Shown: positions 27,350 to 37,291 of the stretch, piece by piece | Position numbering within the stretch: position 1 is the stretch's first letter | How the letters are laid out: each line of letters starts with the position of its first letter | From: Streptomyces mirabilis | Lineage (GTDB): Bacteria; Actinomycetota; Actinomycetes; Streptomycetales; Streptomycetaceae | Direction: 5' to 3' | DNA length: 64,000 nt | NCBI RefSeq assembly: GCF_039503195.1 | Contig: NZ_JBCJKP010000001.1 | Location: forward strand, 10,292,001 to 10,356,000 | Program-made: the position numbers and the translations under genes | The notes under the pieces: generated by a model | The model's database searches: none | Told to the model about the DNA's origin: nothing | The model's input: only the letters and a program-made list of their open reading frames with translations

Positions 27350-27405
27350 AACGGCCCAGTGCGCCGTCTCCCCGGTCGACCGGGGAGACGGCGCACTGGG
27401 CCGTT
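27350..27405. terminator. 56-bp perfect palindrome, probable bidirectional terminator
   Basis: Two 28-bp arms with no loop and no mismatch, centred between 27377 and 27378 (centre CGGTCGACCG). Left arm begins AACGGCCCAGTGCG. It lies 18 bp after the flavin-binding gene stop and 139 bp before the permease start. It would fold into a very stable hairpin in RNA from either strand. No T-tract follows, as is usual in actinobacteria. Confidence 0.8.
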
Positions 27406-27420
27406 CGGGGCGACGCGCCC

Positions 27421-27455
27421 GGGACCAATGGCCCCCGTGGGGGACGAGTGGCCAC
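27421..27455. promoter_or_regulatory. Two candidate DevR/OsdR-type motifs ahead of the arginine deiminase operon
   Basis: GGGACCAATGGCCC (27421-27434) is a good match; GGGGACGAGTGGCCAC (27440-27455) is weaker. The first lies 110 bp ahead of the permease start, directly beyond the palindrome. Two spaced sites are common for DevR-type promoters. Confidence 0.55.
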
Positions 27456-27543
27456 TGACCACGATCACGGCAGCCCAGCAGGATCGTTCCCGGATCGACT
27501 CTTCCCCAGCCCGTCCCCGGCGACCCGCGCAAGGAGCACAGCC

Positions 27544-29028
27544 ATGTCCAGCACCCCAAGCAGCTGCGAGAAACCAGACCCCAAGGCGGCATTGGGCCTC
27601 CCCTCGGCGACCGCGCTCGTGATCGGCAGCATCATCGGCACCGGAGTCTTCGCGCTCCCCTCGGCCCTCGCACCGTACGGGCCGATCTCGCTCGTGGCGT
27701 TCGGCGTCGTCACGCTCGGCGCGCTCGCCCTCGCGGTGACCTTCGGGGCGCTGTCGAAGCGCGTCCCGGCGAGCGGCGGGCCGTACGTCTACGCCCGTGA
27801 GGCCTTCGGCGAGTTCGCCGGCTTCCTCAACGCGTGGTCGTACTGGATCACCGCGTGGGCCGGGAACGCCGCCATCGTGGTGGCGTGGGTCGGATACGTC
27901 GAGGTGTTCGTCAACACCGGCCACCGCACGGCGATGTCGGTGCTCATCGCACTGGTCGGGCTGTGGATCCCGGCCGCGATCAACCTCACCGGCGTACGGA
28001 ACATCGGTGCCTTCCAAGTGATCACCACCGTGCTGAAGTTCATCCCGCTGGTCTTCATGGCCACGGTCGGGCTGCTGTTCGTGGACGCGCACAACTTCGG
28101 TTCCTTCAACGCCGGCGGCCGGTCGGCGATGGGCGCGATCTCGGCCGCCGCGGCCATCGCCCTGTTCAGCTACCTCGGCCTGGAGGCCGCCTCCGTGGTC
28201 GCCGGCCGGGTCCGTGAGCCCGGCCGCAACGTGCCGCGCGCCACCGTGTACGGCACCCTTGCCTGCGCGGTCATCTACATCCTGGGCACCCTCGCCGTCT
28301 TCGGCACCGTCCCGCACGGCGAACTCGGCTCCTCCACCGCGCCGTTCACCGACGCCGCCAACAACATCTTCGGCGGAACCTGGGCCGGTGACACGGTCGC
28401 GGTGGCTGCCGTCATCTCCGGGATCGGCGCTCTCAACGGCTGGACCATGCTCTGCGCGGAGATGCCGTACGCCGCCGCCCGCGACGGACTCTTCCCCGGG
28501 GCCTTCGCGAAGCTGCGCGGCGAGAACGGCGTCCCGGTGTTCGGCATCGTCGCCTCCACCGTCCTCGCCTCGCTGATCACCGTGTTCAGTTACACCCGCT
28601 TCGACGACGTCTTCACCAAGATCGTGCTGCTGAGCGTGCTCACCGCCGTGATCCCGTACCTCTTCTCCGCCGCCGCCCAGCTGTACTGGCTGCTGGTCCG
28701 AGGCCGCGAGAACCTCAGCCCCCGGCGGCTGGCCCGGGACGCCACCGTCTCCGCGCTGGCGATGGCCTTCTCGTACTGGTCGATCCAGGGCAGCGGCTAC
28801 CAGACCGTCTACTACGGACTGTTCGTCCTGCTGCTCGGACTACCGGTGTACGTGTGGCTGAAGCGCGACCGCGGGGAGTACGGCGAGACCGGCGGCGTGC
28901 GGCTCGCGGCCGCGCCCGGTGAGGTGCGGGCCGCGGAGACCGTCCTGACGGCCAGGCGACTGTCCCGAGGCCTGCCCACGAGCCGAACCGGCGGCTTCCG
29001 GAAGAGCCCCCTCAACCACCAGGACTGA
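27544..29028 (+). CDS. arcD: APC-family amino acid permease, likely arginine/ornithine exchanger
   Basis: A 494-residue membrane protein with about 12 helices and the APC start motif A-T-A-L-V-I-G-S-I-I-G-T-G-V-F-A-L-P. S-Y-L-G-L-E-A-A-S-V-V-A-G-R-V sits in the helix-6 region. AAGGAG precedes ATG 27544. It heads the arcA-arcB-arcC block, so arginine/ornithine exchange is the natural role; this rests on context and family rather than on a substrate signature. An extra hydrophilic tail of about 60 residues ends the protein. Confidence 0.87.
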   Translation: MSSTPSSCEKPDPKAALGLPSATALVIGSIIGTGVFALPSALAPYGPISLVAFGVVTLGALALAVTFGALSKRVPASGGPYVYAREAFGEFAGFLNAWSYWITAWAGNAAIVVAWVGYVEVFVNTGHRTAMSVLIALVGLWIPAAINLTGVRNIGAFQVITTVLKFIPLVFMATVGLLFVDAHNFGSFNAGGRSAMGAISAAAAIALFSYLGLEAASVVAGRVREPGRNVPRATVYGTLACAVIYILGTLAVFGTVPHGELGSSTAPFTDAANNIFGGTWAGDTVAVAAVISGIGALNGWTMLCAEMPYAAARDGLFPGAFAKLRGENGVPVFGIVASTVLASLITVFSYTRFDDVFTKIVLLSVLTAVIPYLFSAAAQLYWLLVRGRENLSPRRLARDATVSALAMAFSYWSIQGSGYQTVYYGLFVLLLGLPVYVWLKRDRGEYGETGGVRLAAAPGEVRAAETVLTARRLSRGLPTSRTGGFRKSPLNHQD

Positions 29029-29079
29029 CCGCACCACTCCACCACCCGGCATTCGTACGACCACAGGAGCAGCCACGCC

Positions 29080-30294
29080 ATGAACACCTTCCACGTCGAC
29101 TCCGAGGTCGGCCGCCTCCGCCAGGTGATCCTGCACCGCCCCGGCCTCGAACTCTCCCGGCTGACCCCGCGCAACGTCGACGCTCTGCTCTTCGACGACA
29201 TCCTCTGGGCCAAGCGGGCCCGCGAGGAGCACGACGCCTTCGCCCAGGTCCTGCGCGACCACGGAACTCGCGTGCACTACTTCGCCGACCTGCTGGCCCA
29301 GACCCTCGACGTCCCGGAGGCCCGTGACTGGCTCCTGGACCGGGTCGTCACCCGCGCGAGTGTCGGCCCCGCCCTGCTGGATCCGGTGCGCGCGCGCTGC
29401 GCCGAGCTGGACGGCGAGACCCTCGCCGGCTACCTGATCGGCGGCATGCTCAAGAGCGACCTGCCGCTCGCCACCCCGCACAGCCTGGTCTGGAACGCGC
29501 TCGACACCGACGCCTTCGCGCTCGCCCCACTGCCCAACCACCTCTTCCCGCGCGACAACTCCTGCTGGATGTACGACCGGTTGTCGGTCAACCCGATGGC
29601 CAAGCACGCCCGGCGGCGCGAGAGCCTGCACGCAGAGGCCATCTACCGGTTCCATCCGATGTTCGCCTCCGACGCGCCCGAGCCGATCCTCGACGGCCCC
29701 GTGGGGACGCTCGAAGGCGGCGACGTGCACGTCCTCGGCAACGGCGCCGTCATGGTCGGCATGGGGGAGCGGACCACCGCCCAGGCCGTGGAGAACCTGG
29801 CCGGGCGGCTCTTCGCCGACGGCACGGCCACCCGGCTGATCGCCGTCCAACTCCCCGCCACCCGTGCGTACATGCACCTCGACACCGTGCTGACCATGCT
29901 CGACCGCGACGCCTTCGCCATCTACCCGGGCCTCGCCGACGCCCTGCGCTCGTGGACCCTGCGGCCCAGTGACGCCCACGCGACCGGCTTCGACGTCACC
30001 CCCAACTCCGACCTGGCGACCGCGCTCGCCGAGGCCCTCGACCTCGACAAGGTGCGGATGCTCGCCGCGCCGCAGGACATGGCGGGCGCCGAGCGTGAAC
30101 AGTGGGACGACGGCAGCAACTTCCTCGCGCTCGCGCCCGGAGTCGTCGTCGGCTACGAGCGCAACGTCACCACCAACACCTACCTCCGCAAGCAGGGCAT
30201 CGAGATCGTCACCATCGCCGGCGCCGAACTCGGCCGCGGCCGGGGCGGCCCGCGCTGCATGAGCTGCCCGATCGAACGCGACCCGGCCGACTGA
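29080..30294 (+). CDS. arcA: Arginine deiminase
   Basis: A 404-residue enzyme hydrolysing arginine to citrulline and ammonia. It has F-P-R-D-N-S-C-W (substrate Asp), L-E-G-G-D-V-H-V (catalytic Glu/Asp region), M-H-L-D-T-V-L-T-M (catalytic His) and the nucleophile Cys at about 393 in [10 protein letters not shown]. Full family length. First enzyme of the deiminase pathway, acting in the cytoplasm; 51 bp after the permease. Confidence 0.96.
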   Translation: MNTFHVDSEVGRLRQVILHRPGLELSRLTPRNVDALLFDDILWAKRAREEHDAFAQVLRDHGTRVHYFADLLAQTLDVPEARDWLLDRVVTRASVGPALLDPVRARCAELDGETLAGYLIGGMLKSDLPLATPHSLVWNALDTDAFALAPLPNHLFPRDNSCWMYDRLSVNPMAKHARRRESLHAEAIYRFHPMFASDAPEPILDGPVGTLEGGDVHVLGNGAVMVGMGERTTAQAVENLAGRLFADGTATRLIAVQLPATRAYMHLDTVLTMLDRDAFAIYPGLADALRSWTLRPSDAHATGFDVTPNSDLATALAEALDLDKVRMLAAPQDMAGAEREQWDDGSNFLALAPGVVVGYERNVTTNTYLRKQGIEIVTIAGAELGRGRGGPRCMSCPIERDPAD

Positions 30295-30376
30295 GCGTCG
30301 CCGTCACCGACACGGGCCGTACGCCTCAACGACACCCCGGCCCCTGCCCGCATCAGCCGCATCAGCGAGGAACCCC

Positions 30377-31378
30377 ATGACCACAGAACTGCGAGGCCGC
30401 TCCTACCTGAGCGAACTCGACTTCACCGCCGCCGAGATCCACCACCTTCTCGACCTGGCCGCCGAACTCAAGGCGGCCAAGCGCTCCGGCACCGAACAGC
30501 CCCGGCTGACCGGCAAGCATCTCGCGCTGATCTTCGAGAAGACCTCCACCCGCACCCGCTGCGCCTTCGAGGTCGCCGCCGCCGACCAGGGCGCCGCCAC
30601 CACCTACCTCGGCCCCGGCGACACCCACGTCGGCAGCAAGGAGTCCATCGCCGACACCGCCCGCGTCCTCGGTCGGATGTTCGACGCCATCGAGTACCGC
30701 GGCTCCGCCCAGTCGATCGTCACCGAACTCGCGGCCCGCTCCGGTGTCCCCGTCTACAACGGCCTGACCGACACCGCACACCCCACCCAGAGCCTGTGCG
30801 ACGTCCTCACCATGCACGAGCACAGCCCCAAACCACTGCAGGAAATCAGCTACTGCTATCTCGGCGACGCCCGCAACAACATGGGCAACTCGTTGCTGTC
30901 GATGGGCGCCCTGCTCGGCATGGACGTACGGATCGCCGCGCCCAAGGCGCTGTGGCCCGAGCCGGAGCTGGTCGGGGCCTGCATCGCGCTCGGCGAGGGC
31001 AGCGGGGCCCGGATCACCCTCACCGAGGACGTCGAGACCGCTGTACGCGGCGCGGACTTCCTGCACACCGACGTCTGGGTCTCCATGGGCGAACCGGCCG
31101 ACACCTGGCGCGAGCGCATCGAACTGTTGGCGCCCTACCAGGTCAATGCCAAGACGGTCGCCCTCACCGGCAACCCGGACGTCAGGTTCATGCACTGCCT
31201 GCCCGCCCTCCACGACCACAGCACCCGCCTGGGCCGCGAACTGCTCGACACCTACGGCCTCGACGGCCTCGAAGTCACCGACGAGGTCTTCTCCTCGGCC
31301 GCCTCCGTCGTCTTCGACCAGGCGGAGAACCGGCTGCACACCATCAAGGCCGTACTCGTCGCCACCCTGGAGGACTGA
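30377..31378 (+). CDS. arcB: Ornithine carbamoyltransferase (catabolic context)
   Basis: A 333-residue enzyme. The carbamoyl-phosphate loop S-T-R-T-R is at 57-61; H-P-T-Q follows near 137; F-M-H-C-L-P-A is near 272, giving the catalytic Cys. In the deiminase pathway it splits citrulline to ornithine and carbamoyl phosphate. Length and motifs are normal. That it is the catabolic rather than the biosynthetic enzyme is inferred from its position between arcA and arcC. Confidence 0.95.
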   Translation: MTTELRGRSYLSELDFTAAEIHHLLDLAAELKAAKRSGTEQPRLTGKHLALIFEKTSTRTRCAFEVAAADQGAATTYLGPGDTHVGSKESIADTARVLGRMFDAIEYRGSAQSIVTELAARSGVPVYNGLTDTAHPTQSLCDVLTMHEHSPKPLQEISYCYLGDARNNMGNSLLSMGALLGMDVRIAAPKALWPEPELVGACIALGEGSGARITLTEDVETAVRGADFLHTDVWVSMGEPADTWRERIELLAPYQVNAKTVALTGNPDVRFMHCLPALHDHSTRLGRELLDTYGLDGLEVTDEVFSSAASVVFDQAENRLHTIKAVLVATLED

Positions 31379-31381
31379 GCC

Positions 31382-32305
31382 ATGCGCATCGTCATCGCCC
31401 TCGGTGGCAACGCCCTGCTGCACCGCGGTGAACGCCCCGACGCGGCCGTCCAGGAAGCGAACATCGACCGGGTGACCACGGCGATCGCTGCCCTCGCCCA
31501 AGAACACGAGATCGTCATCACCCACGGCAACGGCCCCCAGATAGGGCTGCTCGCCGTCGAGAGCGCCGCCGACCCCGCCCTGAGCGCCCCCTACCCGCTG
31601 GATCTGCTCGGCGCCCAGACCCAGGGCATGATCGGCTCCCTGCTGGCACGCACCCTGCACGACGCCCTGCCCGGACGGCGGATCGCCGCGCTGGTCACTC
31701 ACACCCTTGTCCGCGCCGACGACCCGGCCTTCGACCACCCCACCAAGTTCGTCGGCCAGGTGTACCCCTACGAGGTCGCCTCCACGCTCGCCCGAACGCG
31801 CGGCTGGCACATCGCCGCCGACACCACCGGCTGGCGCCGCGTCGTCCCCTCCCCGGCACCCGAACGCATCCTGGAGACCGACACCGTCCACGAACTGCTG
31901 AACAGCGGTACGCTCGTCATCTGCGCCGGCGGCGGAGGCGTCCCTGTCACCGCCGACCAGGACACCGGCGCACTCACCGGTTCCGAGGCCGTCATCGACA
32001 AGGACCTCACCGCGGCGCTGCTCGCCGAGGACCTGAAGGCCGACTTCCTCCTCATCCTCACCGACGTGCCCTGCGTCTACGCCGGCTACGGCACCCCCGA
32101 CCAACGGCCCGTCCTCGGCGCGAGCCCCGCCGAACTGCGTCGCGGCGGCTTCCCCGACGGCTCGATGGGTCCCAAGACCGAGGCCGCCGCCCGGTTCGTC
32201 GAACACACCGGGGGACTGGCCGCGATCGGATCCCTGGACGCCGCGTACGAGATCGTCCACGGCAGGTCGGGCACCCTCGTCAGGCCGGACCTGACCGTTG
32301 CGTGA
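31382..32305 (+). CDS. arcC: Carbamate kinase
   Basis: A 307-residue amino-acid-kinase-fold enzyme: R-I-V-I-A-L-G-G-N-A-L-L at the start, T-H-G-N-G-P-Q-I-G, C-A-G-G-G-G-V-P-V, D-K-D-L-T-A-A-L-L-A and G-S-M-G-P-K-T-E-A-A. It makes ATP from carbamoyl phosphate and ADP, the energy-yielding step of arginine fermentation. It starts 4 bp after the arcB stop, so the two are almost certainly cotranscribed. Confidence 0.96.
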   Translation: MRIVIALGGNALLHRGERPDAAVQEANIDRVTTAIAALAQEHEIVITHGNGPQIGLLAVESAADPALSAPYPLDLLGAQTQGMIGSLLARTLHDALPGRRIAALVTHTLVRADDPAFDHPTKFVGQVYPYEVASTLARTRGWHIAADTTGWRRVVPSPAPERILETDTVHELLNSGTLVICAGGGGVPVTADQDTGALTGSEAVIDKDLTAALLAEDLKADFLLILTDVPCVYAGYGTPDQRPVLGASPAELRRGGFPDGSMGPKTEAAARFVEHTGGLAAIGSLDAAYEIVHGRSGTLVRPDLTVA

Positions 32306-32320
32306 ACGCCCGTGACCAGG

Positions 32321-32334
32321 GGGCCGAACGGCCC
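32321..32334. promoter_or_regulatory. GGGCCG-N2-CGGCCC motif, candidate DevR/OsdR-type site
   Basis: GGGCCGAACGGCCC, perfectly symmetrical apart from the central AA, 16 bp after arcC and 117 bp ahead of the pyruvate formate-lyase gene. The best copy in the window and the last one. Confidence 0.6.
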
Positions 32335-32450
32335 TCGCCGAAGGCCGGACAGCCGGGGCACGGGCCCTGCCCGGCCCTCCCGGCGGCCACCACGTCGCAC
32401 GAGTATCGAAAGGGAGACATTCCAGTGCCGAGCAAGGGAGAGAACCGGCG

Positions 32451-34709
32451 ATGACAGCGACAGTGACAGCCGGAACGCGCGCCCCCGAGGCATGGCGCGG
32501 CTTCGCCGGGACGCGATGGCGCGAGCGCGTCGACGTACGCGACTTCATCCAGGCCAACTACACGCCGTACGAGGGCGACGGGGCCTTCCTGACCGGCCCG
32601 ACGGACCGCACCCGCACCGTGTGGGACAAGGTCAGCGCCCTCTTCCCGGAGGAACGGCGCCGGGGGATCCTCGATGTCGACCCGGCGACCCCCTCGACGA
32701 TCACCTCGCACGCGCCCGGGTACATCGACCGCGAGCGAGAGCTGATCGTCGGCCTGCAGACCGACGCCCCGCTGAAGCGCGCGATCATGCCGAACGGCGG
32801 CCTGCGGATGGTCGAGAACAGCCTGAAGGCGTACGGCTACGAGCCCGACCCCTTCGTCACCCGCGTCTTCGGCACCTACCGCAAGACGCACAACGAGGGT
32901 GTCTTCGACGCCTACACCCCCGAGATGCGCGCCGCCCGCAAGGCCGGGATCATCACCGGACTGCCCGACGCCTACGGCCGCGGCCGGATCATCGGCGACT
33001 ACCGGCGCGTGGCGCTGTACGGCACCGCACGGCTGACCGCGACCAAGCGCGCCGAACGGGCCCTGCAGGACGCCGAGCCCTCGACCGAGCACGTCATCCG
33101 CGATCGTGAGGAACTCGCCGAGCAGATCAGGGCGTTGGACGAACTGACGCGGATGGCGGCCACGTACGGCTGCGACGTCTCCCGCCCCGCCACCACAGCG
33201 CACGAGGCCGTGCAGTGGCTCTACCTCGGCTATCTCGCCGCCGTGAAGGAGCAGAACGGCGCCGCGATGTCGCTCGGCCGCACCTCCACCTTCCTGGACG
33301 TGTACCTGCAACGGGACCTGGCGGAGGGAATCCTCGACGAGACCCGCGCCCAGGAGCTGGTCGACGACTTCGTGATCAAGCTGCGGATCGTACGGTTCCT
33401 GCGCACCCCCGAGTACGACGCCCTCTTCTCCGGCGACCCGACCTGGGTGACGGAGTCCCTCGGCGGCCTCGGCACGGACGGCCGGCCGCTGGTCACCCGC
33501 ACCTCCTTCCGCTTCCTGCAGACCCTGTACAACCTCGGCCCGGCCCCCGAACCCAACCTGACCGTGCTCTGGTCGCCCCGGCTGCCCACGGGCTTCAAGG
33601 AGTTCTGCGCCAAGGTCTCCATCGACACCAGCGCCGTCCAGTACGAGTCCGACGAGCTGACGCGCCCGCGCACCGGGGACGACACCGCGATCGCCTGCTG
33701 TGTGTCGGCGATGGCGGTCGGCAGGCAGATGCAGTTCTTCGGGGCACGGGTCAATCTCGCCAAGGCCCTGCTGTACGCGATCAACGGCGGCCGGGACGAG
33801 CTGACCGGTGAGCAGATCGCCCCCGAGGCGCCCGCGCTGACCGGGGAGTACCTGGAGTACGAGGAGTTGTCGACGGCGTACGACCGCATGCTGGACTGGC
33901 TCGCCGCGACCTACGTCAACACGCTCAACGTCATCCACTACATGCACGACAAGTACGCCTACGAGCGCATCGAGATGGCACTGCACGACCATCCGGTGCA
34001 CCGCTTCATGGCCTGTGGCATCGCGGGTCTGTCGGTCGCCGCAGACAGTCTGTCCGCCGTCAAGCACGCTCGGGTGAAGGTGATCAGGGACGACACCGGC
34101 CTGGCCGTCGACTTCGAGACCGAGGGCGACTGGCCGGCGTACGGGAACAACGACGATCGTGTCGACACCCTCGCGGTCGGCCTGGTCGAGTCCTTCATGG
34201 CGAAGGTGCGCAGGCACCCGACCTACCGGGACGCCGAGCACACCCAGTCCGTACTGACGATCACCTCGAACGTCGTCTACGGCAAGCACACCGGCAACAC
34301 CCCCGACGGCCGGCGCGCCGGACAGCCCTTCGCACCCGGGGCCAACCCCATGAACGGGCGGGACCGGCACGGTGTGGCGGCCTCCGCGCTGTCGGTCGCC
34401 AAACTGCCCTACGAGCAGGCGCGCGACGGCATCTCCCTGACGACGACGATCACCCCGGAGGGGCTGGGGCACGCGCCCGGCGAGCGAGTCGGGAACCTGG
34501 TCGGCATTCTCGACGCGTACACGGCATCCGGCGGCTTCCACATGAACGTCAACGTCCTGGACCGGACCACGCTGGAGGACGCGATGGAACACCCCGCGAA
34601 GTACCCGGAGTTGACCATCCGGGTCTCCGGCTACGCCGTCAACTTCGTCCGTCTGACCCGTGAGCAGCAGCTCGACGTGATCAGCCGCACCTTCCACGGA
34701 TCGCTGTGA
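32451..34709 (+). CDS. pflB: Pyruvate formate-lyase (formate C-acetyltransferase)
   Basis: A 752-residue glycyl-radical enzyme of full family length. The paired active-site cysteines are C416-C417 in [12 protein letters not shown], the arrangement found in true PFL rather than in diol dehydratases or other glycyl-radical enzymes. The radical glycine is G727 in [10 protein letters not shown]. It converts pyruvate and CoA to acetyl-CoA and formate without oxygen; oxygen destroys the radical form. Its stop overlaps the start of the activase gene (GTGA). The motif at 32321 lies upstream. Remarkable for a Streptomyces-type genome. Confidence 0.95.
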   Translation: MTATVTAGTRAPEAWRGFAGTRWRERVDVRDFIQANYTPYEGDGAFLTGPTDRTRTVWDKVSALFPEERRRGILDVDPATPSTITSHAPGYIDRERELIVGLQTDAPLKRAIMPNGGLRMVENSLKAYGYEPDPFVTRVFGTYRKTHNEGVFDAYTPEMRAARKAGIITGLPDAYGRGRIIGDYRRVALYGTARLTATKRAERALQDAEPSTEHVIRDREELAEQIRALDELTRMAATYGCDVSRPATTAHEAVQWLYLGYLAAVKEQNGAAMSLGRTSTFLDVYLQRDLAEGILDETRAQELVDDFVIKLRIVRFLRTPEYDALFSGDPTWVTESLGGLGTDGRPLVTRTSFRFLQTLYNLGPAPEPNLTVLWSPRLPTGFKEFCAKVSIDTSAVQYESDELTRPRTGDDTAIACCVSAMAVGRQMQFFGARVNLAKALLYAINGGRDELTGEQIAPEAPALTGEYLEYEELSTAYDRMLDWLAATYVNTLNVIHYMHDKYAYERIEMALHDHPVHRFMACGIAGLSVAADSLSAVKHARVKVIRDDTGLAVDFETEGDWPAYGNNDDRVDTLAVGLVESFMAKVRRHPTYRDAEHTQSVLTITSNVVYGKHTGNTPDGRRAGQPFAPGANPMNGRDRHGVAASALSVAKLPYEQARDGISLTTTITPEGLGHAPGERVGNLVGILDAYTASGGFHMNVNVLDRTTLEDAMEHPAKYPELTIRVSGYAVNFVRLTREQQLDVISRTFHGSL

Positions 34710-35452
34710 GGGCTGTGAGGGCCATGGCGACCGGCCGGATCCACTCCTGGGACCTGTCCACCGGCGTGGACGGCCCCGGGACCCGGTTCGTCCTTTTCGT
34801 CAGCGGCTGCCCGCTCCGCTGCCTCTACTGCGCCAACCCCGACACCTGGCACATGAGGGACGGGAAGGAGGCCACGGTCGAGGCGGTGATGGCCGAGATC
34901 GAGAAATACCGGACCTTCGTCACCACGGCCGGCGGAGGGGTGACGGTCACGGGCGGTGAACCCCTGCTCCAGCCCGTGTTCACAGCCGAAATCCTGCGCC
35001 GCTGCAAGGAGGCCGGCCTGCACACCGCCCTCGACACCTCCGGCTTCCTCGGAGCCCGGGCCACCGACGAACTCCTCGGCGACACCGACCTCGTGCTCCT
35101 GGACATCAAGTCATTCGACGTCCCTGCGTACCGGCGACTGACCGGCGGAGAACTGGCGCCCACGCTCAACTTCGCCACCCGCCTGGACCGCCTCGGCATC
35201 CCCACCTGGATCCGCTACGTCCTCGTCCCCGGTTGGACGGACGCCCCGGAGGCCGTCGCCGGCCTCGCCCGATTCGTCGCGGGCCTCGGCAACGTCGACC
35301 GGGTGGACGTCCTGCCCTTCCACAAGCTGGGCGCCTCGAAGTACGAGGCCCTGGGGATCCCCTTCCCACTGCGCGACACCCCGGTTCCCGCACCGGGGCT
35401 GGCCGAGCGCGTGCGAGAACAGTTCAGGGAGTGCGGGCTCGCCGCGTACTGA
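34706..35452 (+). CDS. pflA: Pyruvate formate-lyase-activating enzyme (radical SAM)
   Basis: A 248-residue radical-SAM enzyme (242 if the ATG at 34724 is used). The 4Fe-4S cluster cysteines are C35, C39 and C42 in [20 protein letters not shown] is the SAM-binding GGE motif. [11 protein letters not shown] matches the start of PFL activases. No ferredoxin insert is present, as expected for PflA. It installs the glycyl radical on the enzyme encoded just before it, with which it is translationally coupled. Confidence 0.95.
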   Translation: MRAVRAMATGRIHSWDLSTGVDGPGTRFVLFVSGCPLRCLYCANPDTWHMRDGKEATVEAVMAEIEKYRTFVTTAGGGVTVTGGEPLLQPVFTAEILRRCKEAGLHTALDTSGFLGARATDELLGDTDLVLLDIKSFDVPAYRRLTGGELAPTLNFATRLDRLGIPTWIRYVLVPGWTDAPEAVAGLARFVAGLGNVDRVDVLPFHKLGASKYEALGIPFPLRDTPVPAPGLAERVREQFRECGLAAY

Positions 35453-35785
35453 CGGGCGGGGCGTGGCGGTGCGCCCCCAGCCTCCGGTGCCGGCCAGTAG
35501 GGTCGCGCGCGGCCCGGGCCCGCCCGTACGCCGCCGGACCGACCAGCAGCCGGCACCGGCTCCCGGAAGTACTCCTCGTCGGTCATGGGCCCGACCTCGG
35601 TGTCGGTCCGACGCGCCGGCCTGCCAGAGACGGCAGAACGCCGCGTCTCGTTTTCCGCGATCCCACGTACCGATCCCACGCACCGACCCCTCGCACCAAG
35701 TCCTCACACCGCTGACCGGATCGTTCCGGTGCCGGCCTGGATCAGGCCTGCGGATCCGGTATCCGGCCAGGTCAGAATGGGAGGC
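35453..35785. other. Intergenic region, no supported gene
   Basis: About 330 bp. A leftward frame starting near 35586 (M-T-D-E-E-Y-F-R-E-P) looks briefly protein-like but runs into proline/arginine-rich sequence and into the activase gene; I do not call it. The DevR/OsdR-like motif is absent here, and the stress island appears to end. Confidence 0.5.
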
Positions 35786-36337
35786 ATGAACCGAGCGCTG
35801 ATCGTGATCGATGTCCAGGAATCCTTCCGAGCCCGCCCGCTGTGGGAGGAGATCGCCAATCCGAAGATCGCGGAACCGGTCAACCGGCTGGTGCGACTCG
35901 CCCGCGCCAACGGCGATCTGGTCGTCTGGGTCCTCCACACCGAGCCCGGCAGCGGCGGCGTCTTCGACCCGGCCCAGGGGCACGTCCGCCTGCTGGACGA
36001 ACTGGAGCAGCCGCAGTCCGGTGAGCCGGTCCTGCACAAGACCTCCCACAACGCCTTCACCACCACCTCTCTGCAACAACTGCTCACCGAGGCGGGAGTG
36101 CGCGAGCTGACGGTCTGCGGAATCCGTACCGAGCAGTGCGTGGAAACCACCACCCGGGTGGGCAGCGACCTCGGATACCGGATGGTCTTCGTCACCGACG
36201 CCACCACCACCAATCCGATCGGCGACCTGAGCGCCGACGCGATCATCGAGCGCACGGAGGCCGTCCTGCGCGACCGGTTCGCCCGGATCTCCACGGTGGC
36301 CGAACGGGAGGCGGAGCTGGGAGCATCCGAGGCGTGA
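35786..36337 (+). CDS. Isochorismatase-family cysteine hydrolase
   Basis: A 183-residue hydrolase fold with the triad Asp in A-L-I-V-I-D-V-Q-E-S-F (about 9), Lys in L-H-K-T-S-H-N-A-F (about 83) and Cys in C-G-I-R-T-E-Q-C-V-E-T-T (about 117). Such enzymes hydrolyse amide or ether substrates; the substrate is unknown. GGGAGG lies close to ATG 35786. The stop overlaps the regulator gene downstream (GTGA). Confidence 0.9.
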   Translation: MNRALIVIDVQESFRARPLWEEIANPKIAEPVNRLVRLARANGDLVVWVLHTEPGSGGVFDPAQGHVRLLDELEQPQSGEPVLHKTSHNAFTTTSLQQLLTEAGVRELTVCGIRTEQCVETTTRVGSDLGYRMVFVTDATTTNPIGDLSADAIIERTEAVLRDRFARISTVAEREAELGASEA

Positions 36338-37260
36338 GCCATGTCGTCTTCGTCCTCGTACCCGGCGTCCACCTGCTCGACCTCGCCGGACCGGCCCAGG
36401 TCTTCAGCATGGCGGGGGACTTCGGACAGCCCTACCAGTTGAGCTACGTCGCCGACCAGGAAGAGGTGTGCAGCGCCCAGGGCCTGCCGCTGGCCGCCCG
36501 CACCCAGTGGCCGGAGCTGAGCGCCGACGACCTGGTGGTGGTGCCGGGGTGGAGGGCGTCCACGCTGCGCGGCGGCCCCGAGCTGAGCCGGTCCTTGCTG
36601 GAGCGGCTGCGCGCCCACCACAGTGCCGGGGGCGCTGTCGCCAGTGTGTGTGCCGGGGCCGAGGCCCTCGGCCGTGCTGGGCTGCTGGACGGGCGCAGGT
36701 GCACCACGCACCACCACCTCCAGGACGAGCTGGCGGCCCGCCACCCCCGGGCGATCGTGGTGCGGGACGTGCTGTTCACCACCGACGACCGCGTGGTGAC
36801 GTCGGCCGGCATCGCCAGCGGCATCGACCTGGCGCTGCACCTGCTGGCCGTCCGCCACGGTCCCGCACTCGCCGCCCAGGTGGCGCGGGACATGGTCGTC
36901 TACGCCCGACGCAACGGCCACGAGCCGCAGGCCAGCGCCATGCTCCGGCACCGGTCCCACCTCGACGACGCCGTCCACCGCGCTCAGGACCTCATCGACG
37001 CGCGATTCGCCGAACCACTGCCGCTGGCGTACGTGGCCGCCAGCGTCGGCGTCAGCGAACGCACGCTGACCCGGATGTTTCACCGCGCCACAGGCGGCCT
37101 GACGCCGCTGCGCTACCAGCAGACCCTGAGAGTGGAACGCGCGGAGCACCTGATCGGCCACGGCGCAACGGTGGAAGCCGCGGCCCGCGAGGTGGGCTTC
37201 CAGGACGTTCGGATGCTCCGCCGGCTGCGTTCCCGAGCGCCTTCCGAGGCGACGGGGTGA
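36334..37260 (+). CDS. GlxA-type AraC regulator (DJ-1/PfpI domain plus HTH)
   Basis: A 308-residue regulator. The N-terminal DJ-1/PfpI-like domain (about 1-180) has L-D-L-A-G-P-A-Q-V-F and the nucleophile-elbow region A-S-V-C-A-G-A-E-A-L. The C-terminal AraC HTH pair (about 205-300) reads L-A-Y-V-A-A-S-V-G-V-S-E-R-T-L-T-R-M-F and A-A-R-E-V-G-F-Q-D-V-R-M-L. The GTG overlaps the isochorismatase stop, so it most likely controls that hydrolase. Confidence 0.9.
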   Translation: MSHVVFVLVPGVHLLDLAGPAQVFSMAGDFGQPYQLSYVADQEEVCSAQGLPLAARTQWPELSADDLVVVPGWRASTLRGGPELSRSLLERLRAHHSAGGAVASVCAGAEALGRAGLLDGRRCTTHHHLQDELAARHPRAIVVRDVLFTTDDRVVTSAGIASGIDLALHLLAVRHGPALAAQVARDMVVYARRNGHEPQASAMLRHRSHLDDAVHRAQDLIDARFAEPLPLAYVAASVGVSERTLTRMFHRATGGLTPLRYQQTLRVERAEHLIGHGATVEAAAREVGFQDVRMLRRLRSRAPSEATG

Positions 37261-37291
37261 GCCGTTCCGGCTTGGCACGGCCGCTCACGAC

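Noticed and set aside
30362..34697. Long leftward frames opposite arcB, arcC and pflB
   Set aside because: Shadows of well-supported genes on the plus strand; no ribosome sites or families.
35200..35586. Leftward frame starting M-T-D-E-E-Y-F-R-E-P as a gene
   Set aside because: Quickly becomes proline/arginine-rich, overlaps the PFL activase and has no recognisable family.
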